A stretch of DNA of 35,722 nt from Clostridia bacterium. Its GTDB lineage: Bacteria; Bacillota; Clostridia; Oscillospirales; CAG-272. Positions 23,191-29,785 of this stretch are shown here, in pieces (within the stretch, counting starts at the first letter, position 1; every line of letters starts with the position of its first letter). The position numbers and the translations under genes are program-made. The stretch is taken from positions 1 through 35,722 of the forward strand of contig JAFTJZ010000086.1 of NCBI GenBank assembly GCA_017456145.1, written 5' to 3'. Under the pieces are notes generated by a model. That model had not been told where the DNA came from and searched no databases. It worked only from the letters and a program-made list of their open reading frames with translations.

Positions 23191-23919
23191 CTAAACATTC
23201 ATCATTCGCCTGAAGGCGTAACACAGCAGCAGCATCAGCAGCCCCACTGCATATACTTTGGAAAAATTCAAAAGAAAATCAATAAAATAGCGGGAAATCC
23301 GTGCAGAAAGAGGTTCGCTATCCTGCTCAGCATGAGAGAAAATAAAGGCATTTCGTCCAAAACATGGCAAGGCAACGCCTGCCGCTGCAGTTTGATTGAC
23401 CTGCAGTAAGCATCTAAGTACATACAGAAGTGAGACAAGAAATGCGAGAAAAAGAACGATCCCCAAAAAGCGCAGCAACGCATGGTTTTGCATCCGCGGA
23501 ACACTTCTCACAAAGATGAGCCAGAATTGATGCAGCATCATGCCATGAACAGCACAAAAAACCAAATTCCAAAAACGGGAAAGGCAATAAAAATCATAAT
23601 CCCTCAGCCCAAGCCAATATACAAGCAGCACGGGAAGGGTGCGAAATAGCGTCGAGAGCAAAAGCGAGGAAAGTATGTCTCCAAAAGCAGGTAAGGGGTA
23701 TACAAGTGAAAAGACATCCGCAAACAGCGCCGAAGGAAACAGCAGCTGCCACTTGGCAGTATTTACGGTATTCGCCAGATGCGAAAACAGGATACCAAGA
23801 AGGAAATATCCGAAAAAGGCAATACCTTTACGCAAACAGAAATACAGACGCGGTGAAATTTCCTTCCTATTTCTATTCTTTGCGCTCTTTGACGGGCGGC
23901 GCTTATGAGCAGACGGCAT
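23191..23919 (-). CDS. Unrecognised multi-pass membrane protein
   Basis: I do not recognise this 242-residue protein. The N-terminal 25 residues are strongly basic. About five hydrophobic segments follow (near 33-48, 57-74, 80-105, 145-168 and 215-235), with a conserved-looking LRDYDFYCLSRFWNLVF loop after the third. A GAGGA site is seven nt before the ATG. It is co-transcribed with the DUF624 gene. Export or regulation of a membrane process is possible, but nothing points to a substrate. Confidence 0.65.
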   Translation of the reverse strand: MPSAHKRRPSKSAKNRNRKEISPRLYFCLRKGIAFFGYFLLGILFSHLANTVNTAKWQLLFPSALFADVFSLVYPLPAFGDILSSLLLSTLFRTLPVLLVYWLGLRDYDFYCLSRFWNLVFCAVHGMMLHQFWLIFVRSVPRMQNHALLRFLGIVLFLAFLVSLLYVLRCLLQVNQTAAAGVALPCFGRNAFIFSHAEQDSEPLSARISRYFIDFLLNFSKVYAVGLLMLLLCYAFRRMMNV

Positions 23920-24014
23920 ACATATTCCTCACTTTGAAATGGATATCGAAGTCAATTTCAATGTATGAAAAATGCTTGCCAAATAGACCGTCGGTACGAT
24001 TATGCGCTTTTAAT

Positions 24015-24043
24015 ATGTTATCACACTTTGAAGAAAAAAGCAA
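24015..24043 (-). promoter_or_regulatory. Candidate promoter of the membrane-protein operon
   Basis: Minus strand TTGCTT (24043-24038), 17-nt spacer, TAACAT (24020-24015). The -10 matches only four of six positions. Confidence 0.4.
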
Positions 24044-24070
24044 TAGAAAAACAAATTGTTTAACAAATTA

Positions 24071-24095
24071 CGCAGAAAATTTAACAATTTCCGCG
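24071..24095 (-). terminator. Probable terminator of the RNA methyltransferase gene
   Basis: An 8-bp stem with one G-U pair (CGCGGAAA with TTTTCTGCG), followed on the minus strand by an AT-rich tract with TTTTT. Confidence 0.5.
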
Positions 24096-24098
24096 TGA

Positions 24099-24992
24099 TT
24101 ATCGGACGTCCTCGCTGTTTTTGATCGAATTTTGGTGTAAAATTTCAAACGCAAGAACCGTGGCCGCAGAGGCCGCCGACAGTGATCCCTTAAAGGCTCG
24201 CCCGTAATCAATGCGTACGATCATATCGCATATCGACAAAACGGAAGAGGATATTCCACGCTTTTCACCACCGACGATCAACAAAAGCGGTACCTTCAAG
24301 TCAGCTTGATACATCGACACAGAATCACGGATCCCGGCACATACAATGCGATATCCTTGCTTTCGGTATAATCCAATCGCCTCAACGGGGTCGGCAATGG
24401 CAATGGGCAGCTGCTCCGATGCGCCCGCAGAAGATTTTGCGACTGTGCCTGCTACCGCCATCCAATTTCGCGGGGATAGTATAACGCCGTCAACACCCGC
24501 GGCATACAATGAACGCAACGTATATCCGAAATTATACGGATCCTCAATTCCTTCAAGCAGTACATGAAAACCGTCTGACTTGGAAAACGGTAGGGAAGAG
24601 CTGCGCCACGCATCCTCCAAAGAGGGAAATGTTCTCTTTGAACAAACCGCAACAATCCCGCCGTGCGTAGTACCCGTAGTAATGGCATCCAGATACTCAC
24701 GATCTGTCATTTGCAGGGAGAATCCGTAAGTTTGAGCCTGTGCTGTCAGATAACGATATTCTTTTTCCTTTTTTTTCACGCGCTCACGATCAAAAAATAC
24801 ACGCAGAATACGTCTGTCGGAGCATCCGCTTGCTATTCCGTGTAAAATTCCGGAAAGTGATGTCATTCCTCCAAAAACAATTTCTTCATCTGAATCTGTT
24901 ACGAAGGTTTGTATATCATTATTCTTGTTGTTTTTTCCAAAGTCGTCTTGTTTTGATACAAAATTATTATTTTTCTGCTCATGTATAAGCAT
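24099..24992 (-). CDS. SpoU/TrmH-family RNA 2'-O-methyltransferase
   Basis: A SPOUT-class methyltransferase of 297 residues that uses SAM to methylate ribose in tRNA or rRNA. The SpoU motifs lie in the C-terminal half: motif 1 in LEGIEDPYNFGYTLRS, motif 2 in IVGGEKRGISSSV and motif 3 in KGSLSAASAATVLAFEIL. The N-terminal part (about 45-125) is like the substrate-binding domain of RlmB proteins, with LSGILHGIASG and TGTTHGGIVAV. Start 24992 is fixed by a perfect AAGGAGG seven nt upstream; a longer frame runs into the spoIIID region. The exact target is unknown. Confidence 0.86.
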   Translation of the reverse strand: MLIHEQKNNNFVSKQDDFGKNNKNNDIQTFVTDSDEEIVFGGMTSLSGILHGIASGCSDRRILRVFFDRERVKKKEKEYRYLTAQAQTYGFSLQMTDREYLDAITTGTTHGGIVAVCSKRTFPSLEDAWRSSSLPFSKSDGFHVLLEGIEDPYNFGYTLRSLYAAGVDGVILSPRNWMAVAGTVAKSSAGASEQLPIAIADPVEAIGLYRKQGYRIVCAGIRDSVSMYQADLKVPLLLIVGGEKRGISSSVLSICDMIVRIDYGRAFKGSLSAASAATVLAFEILHQNSIKNSEDVR

Positions 24993-25085
24993 AAAATAAC
25001 CTCCTTGGGGAAGATAAACGTCTTTTTTTCGACATCCATTGAAACCGGCATCAATTTTGTCATAAATCATGCACTCAACACATAC

Positions 25086-25114
25086 ATTATAACAGTATCT
25101 GCGAAAAAAATCAA
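25086..25114 (-). promoter_or_regulatory. Sigma-A promoter of the RNA methyltransferase gene
   Basis: Minus strand TTGATT (25114-25109), 17-nt spacer, TATAAT (25091-25086). Confidence 0.75.
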
Positions 25115-25182
25115 GATAAATTTTGGAGTTTGAGCATAATGCTGACGTGACATAGCTCAAATGCCTCACAGAGGGTGAATTT

Positions 25183-25452
25183 ATGATGTATATCTCATCG
25201 GGTAAGGAAAGATGCGTTATGCTTGCAGCATATCTGGTCGAAAATCGCGCTACCGTACGAGCAACGGCCAAAAGATTTGGAATCAGTAAAAGCACTGTAC
25301 ATAAAGACGTGACACAAAATCTGAAAAAAATAAATCCAGCGTTATATCAGCAAGTGCAAAAAATTCTTGAACAAAATAAGGATGAGCGTCATCTGCGTGG
25401 CGGCGAGGCTACAAAGCAAAAATATTTGCAGCAACGAAATATGCGATCGTAA
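25183..25452 (+). CDS. spoIIID: Sporulation transcription factor SpoIIID
   Basis: A mother-cell regulator of sporulation that activates and represses sigma-E and sigma-K genes. The 89 residues match the family length, with an N-terminal helix (ERCVMLAAYLVENRATVR), the helix-turn-helix ATAKRFGISKSTVHKD (about 27-42), and the diagnostic basic end HLRGGEATKQKY. The first or second ATG (25183, 25186) can serve; GAGGGTG lies upstream. It is transcribed away from the methyltransferase gene. I found no clear sigma-A promoter, consistent with sigma-E control, but no convincing sigma-E box either. In many Firmicutes an mreB/mbl gene follows; here it does not. Confidence 0.93.
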   Translation: MMYISSGKERCVMLAAYLVENRATVRATAKRFGISKSTVHKDVTQNLKKINPALYQQVQKILEQNKDERHLRGGEATKQKYLQQRNMRS

Positions 25453-25618
25453 AATTGTAAAACGGAGGTATAAAATTATCTTTTTCCGTTAACGCTTGCA
25501 GCATTGATTCTTCTGATTGCGTCGATCGACCGATGTGATATTTTTCTCGTGCATCATCCGAATTGTCTGCATTGTTTCCCAAATCTGCCGTTTATATGCC
25601 GTTATTTACGCCCCGTTT

Positions 25619-25642
25619 GATACAAAATTTGTATTTTGTATC
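25619..25642. repeat. Perfect 10-bp inverted repeat
   Basis: GATACAAAAT and ATTTTGTATC face each other around a TTGT loop. AT-rich symmetry suggests a protein-binding site, though it could also be a weak RNA hairpin. Confidence 0.6.
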
Positions 25643-25817
25643 ATAGAAGATCTATGGTTCTCTTTTCGAATATCACGCTTTGATCTTTCTAATTCGCTCG
25701 ATTCGCACGGATTCCGCATATTTTTTATGCGCATTAAACAAATTTAACGGTCTAAATTTGTCAGATGTCACAAAGATTTTTTTCTTTCAAAAAAGTCTTT
25801 CTTTTTGCATCAAAATA

Positions 25818-25826
25818 TGCTACAAT
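25818..25826 (+). promoter_or_regulatory. Extended -10 promoter of small protein gene
   Basis: TG, one base, TACAAT (25821-25826). The -35 region is poor (TTTCTT), as is usual for extended -10 promoters. Confidence 0.5.
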
Positions 25827-25872
25827 ATAGGTAACCATATTTTGTATGTTTCCGTTAAGGAGGAAAATTAAA

Positions 25873-26295
25873 ATGGCAATTAAAATGCGCATCCTTTGTA
25901 CCGCAGGAAAAAAGAAGCTGGTCAACATCGCCAACATGATCAAGGCCGAATATGATCTGAGCATCAATTCTGTGGACAAAATTCCGCCCGCATACTCCTG
26001 TGATAAGGAGCGTGTCGTAATACTGGCGCTCAGTGGCAAGGGCGATGTTCCGGATGATCTCCGTCTGTTCTGCCGTGAGCTGACCAAGGCTCGCGCCTCT
26101 AATGTTGCGCTGCTGGTTGATGGTAACGCGGCATACGCTGAAAGCGTGAAAACTATTTTGAAGGAAGCCGGAACCAATGTCATCGACGAGGTTCTTTACA
26201 TCAAAGCCGGTCTTCCCTTTCTCTCCGGCATCAAGCCCGAAGAAAAGACCTTGATTTTGGATTGGGTCAAAAAAGTCACTGAAAGCTTGCAATAA
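25873..26295 (+). CDS. Small uncharacterised protein, possibly flavodoxin-like
   Basis: The protein has 140 residues; start 25873 has AAGGAGG nine nt upstream. Alternating strands and helices (MRILCTAGKKKLVNIANMI, RVVILALSGKGDVPDDL, NVALLVDGNAAYAESVKTIL, VIDEVLYIKAGLP) suggest a Rossmann/flavodoxin-like alpha-beta fold. The usual T/S-rich FMN phosphate loop is only partly visible in CTAGKKK, so cofactor binding is uncertain. It has its own promoter and terminator and stands alone. I do not recognise a characterised family. Confidence 0.72.
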   Translation: MAIKMRILCTAGKKKLVNIANMIKAEYDLSINSVDKIPPAYSCDKERVVILALSGKGDVPDDLRLFCRELTKARASNVALLVDGNAAYAESVKTILKEAGTNVIDEVLYIKAGLPFLSGIKPEEKTLILDWVKKVTESLQ

Positions 26296-26304
26296 TGAAA
26301 ACGA

Positions 26305-26357
26305 AAACCACCGCAGCTGCTTGCACAACAACGCGAGCGATCTGCGGTGGTTTTTTT
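26305..26357. terminator. Strong bidirectional terminator
   Basis: A 12-bp stem AAACCACCGCAG/CTGCGGTGGTTT with a 25-nt loop, seven T on the plus strand (26351-26357) and a T-rich tract on the minus side. It separates two converging genes. Confidence 0.85.
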
Positions 26358-26369
26358 AAGTGATGGTAT

Positions 26370-27488
26370 TCATACACCACACTCCACGGCAATCATCGGC
26401 ACTGTCATCTCTTCACGCGTCATTCCTGCGTGTGCCGCACGAAACATATCTTGCGTCTTTTTTCCGACCTCAATACCGATATTGCTATATGCCGCTGCCA
26501 CATAATCACCGATAAAATCATCTGTAAGCGGGTGCGCCTTACCTACGCCAAACAATGCATGGCGTAGCACTTCTTCACGGGAAAATAAGTGATAACAATC
26601 TCCGAATGCTTGTTGAAACAAGCTCTCAAAACGATCATTCATTCCTTGCTTGACCCAAAACGTCAACGCACGCGCATCGATCGCGGGTCTGCGACGGATA
26701 CATTCGCACAATGCCGGATAATCGGATAAAAAACGCCACTGCACATCGATCAGCCCGTGATCTGCCGTAACCAAAACAAGTGTGTCCTTCAAATTGCGAC
26801 AAAGTGTTTCTACGGTGCTGTCAATTTCTGCAATCTGTGCTTTGATCGCCTCCGCGCTCACCCCGTGGTCGTGCATATCGTAATCAGGTTGCGGCCAATA
26901 TGCGTAAATATAGTTCTCTTTCTCCGTGCCACATAAACGAAGGATCTCACTGCAGATTTTCTCCAGGGATTCATAACGGGGCGTTCCATACGGCGAGAGC
27001 ATTTTCGCGCAAATACGCCCTTGTGTGGCAAGGCGGATCTTTTCCGTAATCGAAACCGTTGCGAGGTGACGGTTTCCGAGATGGTACGGTGCTGCTTGTT
27101 TCCCACCTGTTTCCGCCACGGTGTTTGGAAACACACTGACAACACTGTCAACCTCTCGGAAATAAAGGTCCCACCCAAGCCAACCATGTGATATTGGCGG
27201 TAACCCCGTTTGCATAGTGATCGTTGCCGCGGTAGTGGTCGCAGGAAACACCGAAGATACAGAGCTTATCAAATGCTGCCGCAAAAAGGAACCGGCAGGC
27301 AAGCCTATTTCAAGATTGTAGGTTCCAAGTCCGTCAAACAGCATGACAACCACATTTTTCGGTCTCTTTTCCAGCAGTATATCGACCTCCGGTAGCGTCG
27401 AATATTGACTTTCAGCCCCATAATAGTTCAAAACAGATGAGGTCAAAGATAACAGACTGCGATCATACTCCGGATATTGTAATGCCAT
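26370..27488 (-). CDS. Type I phosphodiesterase / alkaline phosphatase superfamily
   Basis: The protein has 372 residues and no signal peptide, so it acts in the cytosol. The two-metal core is complete: D52 in MLFDGLG, the Thr nucleophile in FPATTTAA (81-88), DYDMHDHG (202-209), TADHG (241-245) and the late AHAGMTREEM histidine. This fits the nucleotide pyrophosphatase/phosphodiesterase family (PF01663), which cleaves nucleotide or phospho-diester bonds. GGGAGG is 11-12 nt before the ATG. It follows the PRPP synthetase gene by 84 nt that hold a hairpin without a T run, so some read-through is likely. It is not BREX PglZ, which is much longer and has extra domains. Confidence 0.83.
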   Translation of the reverse strand: MALQYPEYDRSLLSLTSSVLNYYGAESQYSTLPEVDILLEKRPKNVVVMLFDGLGTYNLEIGLPAGSFLRQHLISSVSSVFPATTTAATITMQTGLPPISHGWLGWDLYFREVDSVVSVFPNTVAETGGKQAAPYHLGNRHLATVSITEKIRLATQGRICAKMLSPYGTPRYESLEKICSEILRLCGTEKENYIYAYWPQPDYDMHDHGVSAEAIKAQIAEIDSTVETLCRNLKDTLVLVTADHGLIDVQWRFLSDYPALCECIRRRPAIDARALTFWVKQGMNDRFESLFQQAFGDCYHLFSREEVLRHALFGVGKAHPLTDDFIGDYVAAAYSNIGIEVGKKTQDMFRAAHAGMTREEMTVPMIAVECGV

Positions 27489-27519
27489 TTCTTTTTGAAC
27501 ACCTCCCTTTCGATGAAAT

Positions 27520-27558
27520 AATGGTGCGGCTCCGAAACCTGTTCAGATCCGCACCATT
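27520..27558 (-). terminator. Hairpin between prs and the phosphodiesterase gene
   Basis: A perfect 10-bp stem AATGGTGCGG/CCGCACCATT with a 19-nt loop, followed by TATTTCAT only. It is probably a partial terminator. Confidence 0.45.
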
Positions 27559-27572
27559 TGATATTGGCTTTA

Positions 27573-28703
27573 TCAGACCTTGCGAACTGCAAGCTCTGCC
27601 TTATGCTTTTCAACCAGCGTGTGAATACGCTTTGCAGGATCAAGCAGGCTGCTGATGGTTGTGTCGTGGTTGAGGGTGTCGATCAGATATGCAACATATT
27701 TGCACATATTGACCTCCTGATACCACTCCTTTGTAAGCAACTCCGGGCGACGATAGGTCAGATTGGTAGTGAAAATACGGTTGATCAAACCATCACTATA
27801 AGCTTTATCAAACTTATCACACCCTTCGGTAAACAGACCAAAGGTCGCGAAGTTGAAAATTCTCTTAGCACCCTTTTCCTTCAGCTGCAATGCGACATCG
27901 ATCAAAGAATCGCCGGAGGCAATCATATCATCCACAATGATGACGTCCTTGCCACGCAGATCCTGACCGAGATATTCATGCGCCTCAATGGGATTTCGAC
28001 CATTGATCACAACGGAATAATTACGGCGCTTATAGAACATACCGATATCAAGCCCCAATACCGAGGAATAGTACATCGACCGCTGCATCGCCCCCTCATC
28101 AGGAGAGATCATCATCAGATGCTCCTTCTCCAGCTCGATATCGGGATATGCGCGAACCAGTGCCTTGATCATCTGATACGTGGGCTGCACGTTATCAAAG
28201 CCGTGCAACGGAATGGCGTTGGAAATTCTGGGATCGTGTGCATCAAAGGTGAGCACGTTCGAAACGCCCATATTCACCAATTCCTGCAGCATCAATGCGC
28301 AGTCTAAGGACTCACGGGAGGAACGCTTGTGCTGACGACCTTCATAAAGCATCGGCATGATCACAGTGATCCGTCTTGCCTTACCTGCAATAGCAGCGAT
28401 GATACGCTTAAGATCGGCATAATGATCGTCAGGACTCATGGGCACTGTCATACCGTACATTTTGTAGGTGACACCATAATTGAAAAGATCGGCGTAAATG
28501 TAAACGTCATGACCGCGCATAGAGGAATGCAGCATGCCTTTCGCCTCGCCTGTACCGAATCTGGGACAATCCGCACCGACCACATAGGTGTCCTCACCTG
28601 AATGTCTGCGCCAATCCTTGAGGTAATAATCTACTTGAGCCACAAACTGCTCACTGCCTTTCATGCCTATGACGCTAAGCTCCGCAATTCCATCTTCTCT
28701 CAT
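27573..28703 (-). CDS. prs: Ribose-phosphate pyrophosphokinase, divergent class
   Basis: Makes PRPP from ribose 5-phosphate and ATP for nucleotides, His and Trp. At 376 residues it is about 60 longer than the Bacillus/E. coli type. The PRPP-binding loop DVIIVDDMIASGDSLID is complete. The catalytic region is a variant: VIMPMLYEGRQHKRSSRES in place of the usual YYGYARQDRK, and FDAHDPRISNAI in place of DLHAGQIQGFF. The His of the DxH element is kept. GGAAG is seven to eight nt from the ATG. It heads a likely two-gene unit with the phosphodiesterase. Confidence 0.88.
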   Translation of the reverse strand: MREDGIAELSVIGMKGSEQFVAQVDYYLKDWRRHSGEDTYVVGADCPRFGTGEAKGMLHSSMRGHDVYIYADLFNYGVTYKMYGMTVPMSPDDHYADLKRIIAAIAGKARRITVIMPMLYEGRQHKRSSRESLDCALMLQELVNMGVSNVLTFDAHDPRISNAIPLHGFDNVQPTYQMIKALVRAYPDIELEKEHLMMISPDEGAMQRSMYYSSVLGLDIGMFYKRRNYSVVINGRNPIEAHEYLGQDLRGKDVIIVDDMIASGDSLIDVALQLKEKGAKRIFNFATFGLFTEGCDKFDKAYSDGLINRIFTTNLTYRRPELLTKEWYQEVNMCKYVAYLIDTLNHDTTISSLLDPAKRIHTLVEKHKAELAVRKV

Positions 28704-28789
28704 GTCATGTCTTCCTTTCGCATTCTGTCTTATTTCATTTTTCCCGCCATTCGTGCGCTTTTTTCGGCTGCGACACGATGTCTATATAT

Positions 28790-28818
28790 AGTATACCATA
28801 AAATGTGAAAAAAGTAAA
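28790..28818 (-). promoter_or_regulatory. Sigma-A promoter of prs
   Basis: Minus strand TTTACT (28818-28813), 17-nt spacer, TATACT (28795-28790). Confidence 0.7.
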
Positions 28819-28905
28819 GACCTTAATGCAAAATGGAGTTGAACGGGAATTTCATTTTTTTTACGCGTTTTTTGTGCTATTTGACATAAAACGACCTATG
28901 TTTCA

Positions 28906-29247
28906 TCATACAGAGAGGTTTTCACGGATAACCGGACGATCGTTTATGAGGGCATCCATTTCATCCTCCTTGGTATCCTCGAGATATTTGACATTTTGCG
29001 CCACGATCGAGACAGCACGCGTATGGTCGCCCATATCATCGACGATATCCTGCAATGTACACGGGGTAACACATCCATCGAGCAACTTGTGATATAAACT
29101 TTCTGCCTGCAGAAGATCTTCGCCTGCATATACAACGGAACATTCATCTTGACAAGTACATACGATCAGAAAGGTTTTCTTATCGTTACTTTTCTGCAGA
29201 CAAATCAGGCGATAATGGACGGGGGTTCTGATAATTGAGTAGTTCAT
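28906..29247 (-). CDS. Small uncharacterised protein
   Basis: The protein has 113 residues; AAGGAG seven nt before the ATG makes it a real gene. It has no signal peptide or transmembrane helix. The first half looks like a small beta sheet (YRLICLQKS, KTFLIVCTCQDECSVVYAG) and the second half is helical and acidic (DLLQAESLYHKLLDG, EDTKEDEMDALIND). It recalls DUF6514-type clostridial proteins, but I am not sure. It stands alone behind an extended -10 promoter; no terminator is clear. Confidence 0.7.
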   Translation of the reverse strand: MNYSIIRTPVHYRLICLQKSNDKKTFLIVCTCQDECSVVYAGEDLLQAESLYHKLLDGCVTPCTLQDIVDDMGDHTRAVSIVAQNVKYLEDTKEDEMDALINDRPVIRENLSV

Positions 29248-29492
29248 GGTGGGACTCCTTGTTGTTCTTCTGATATCGTTTTCTATTCAAGAATACGTCG
29301 CTTATATTATACCACAAAAATAATTTTTTGTTTGACATAAGTTAGGAACCGTTTTGGTCATTTTGTTCACACACTATATGCAAAACGGCAATAAATCATC
29401 AAATATTCATACTTATAATTATTCATCATCGCGCATATTATTCATTTTTCGCGTATATTTCTGTATGCATACATATTTAGTTCAAATTCGGT
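29248..29492. other. 245-nt very AT-rich gap
   Basis: It holds the promoter above and the short palindrome GTATGCATAC near 29463. I see no gene. Confidence 0.5.
29306..29314 (-). promoter_or_regulatory. Extended -10 promoter of small protein gene
   Basis: Minus strand TGG-TATAAT (29314-29306), with no good -35 box. Confidence 0.5.
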
Positions 29493-29606
29493 TTACAAAA
29501 TATTTACAATTCTTTTTCCATAATTGTCTCTGTATACAATGTAAATTTCACTGCATATTTCAAATATCGCCTTGATTCTTATATATATTTCATGGCATTC
29601 CAACAC
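29493..29606 (-). CDS. Candidate 37-residue small ORF
   Basis: GGAGG (29618-29614) lies seven nt before a GTG at 29606, which opens a frame of 37 codons ending in TAA. The product is rich in Ile, Tyr and Glu (LECHEIYIRIKAIFE...), with an amphipathic pattern and a basic end. The region is otherwise very AT-rich. No clear promoter lies upstream, and the terminator of the helicase gene is about 100 nt before it. A short chance frame is possible, but the ribosome binding site is excellent. Confidence 0.4.
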   Translation of the reverse strand: MLECHEIYIRIKAIFEICSEIYIVYRDNYGKRIVNIL

Positions 29607-29708
29607 GACATCACCTCCGTTCGGAAGACAAAAAATTTTCGTCGTGAATCATGCACAAATTGCTATACAAAATCACCAATCGCAAAGGTAAATATCTTTA
29701 TATAAAAA

Positions 29709-29732
29709 GTCGCCTGCCATAAGGCAAGCGAC
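29709..29732 (-). terminator. Terminator of the TerB-BrxD-Lhr operon
   Basis: GTCGC-C-TGCC and GGCA-A-GCGAC form a 9-bp stem with one mismatch and an ATAA loop; on the minus strand TTTTTAT follows. The plus side also has a T run. Confidence 0.75.
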
Positions 29733-29785
29733 CTATTTTTATATTCACATTACAAAACAGATGCTACGACACGTTAAAACACGGT

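Larger units (their letters stand above)
25453..25872. other. 420-nt intergenic region after spoIIID
   Basis: It contains a GGAGG site with no usable start codon (near 25465), the 24-bp inverted repeat at 25619 and the promoter at 25818. An open hydrophobic reading frame (about 25474-25618) lacks a start codon. Confidence 0.5.

Noticed and set aside
24993-25295. N-terminal extension of the RNA methyltransferase
   Set aside because: It overlaps spoIIID and the promoter, and a perfect AAGGAGG marks the start at 24992.
25474-25618. Hydrophobic small ORF after GGAGG
   Set aside because: The frame opens after a stop with no ATG, GTG or TTG near the site.
26370-27488. Phosphodiesterase as the PglZ of a BREX-like system
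   Set aside because: It is too short, lies with prs on another transcript and matches ordinary PF01663 enzymes.
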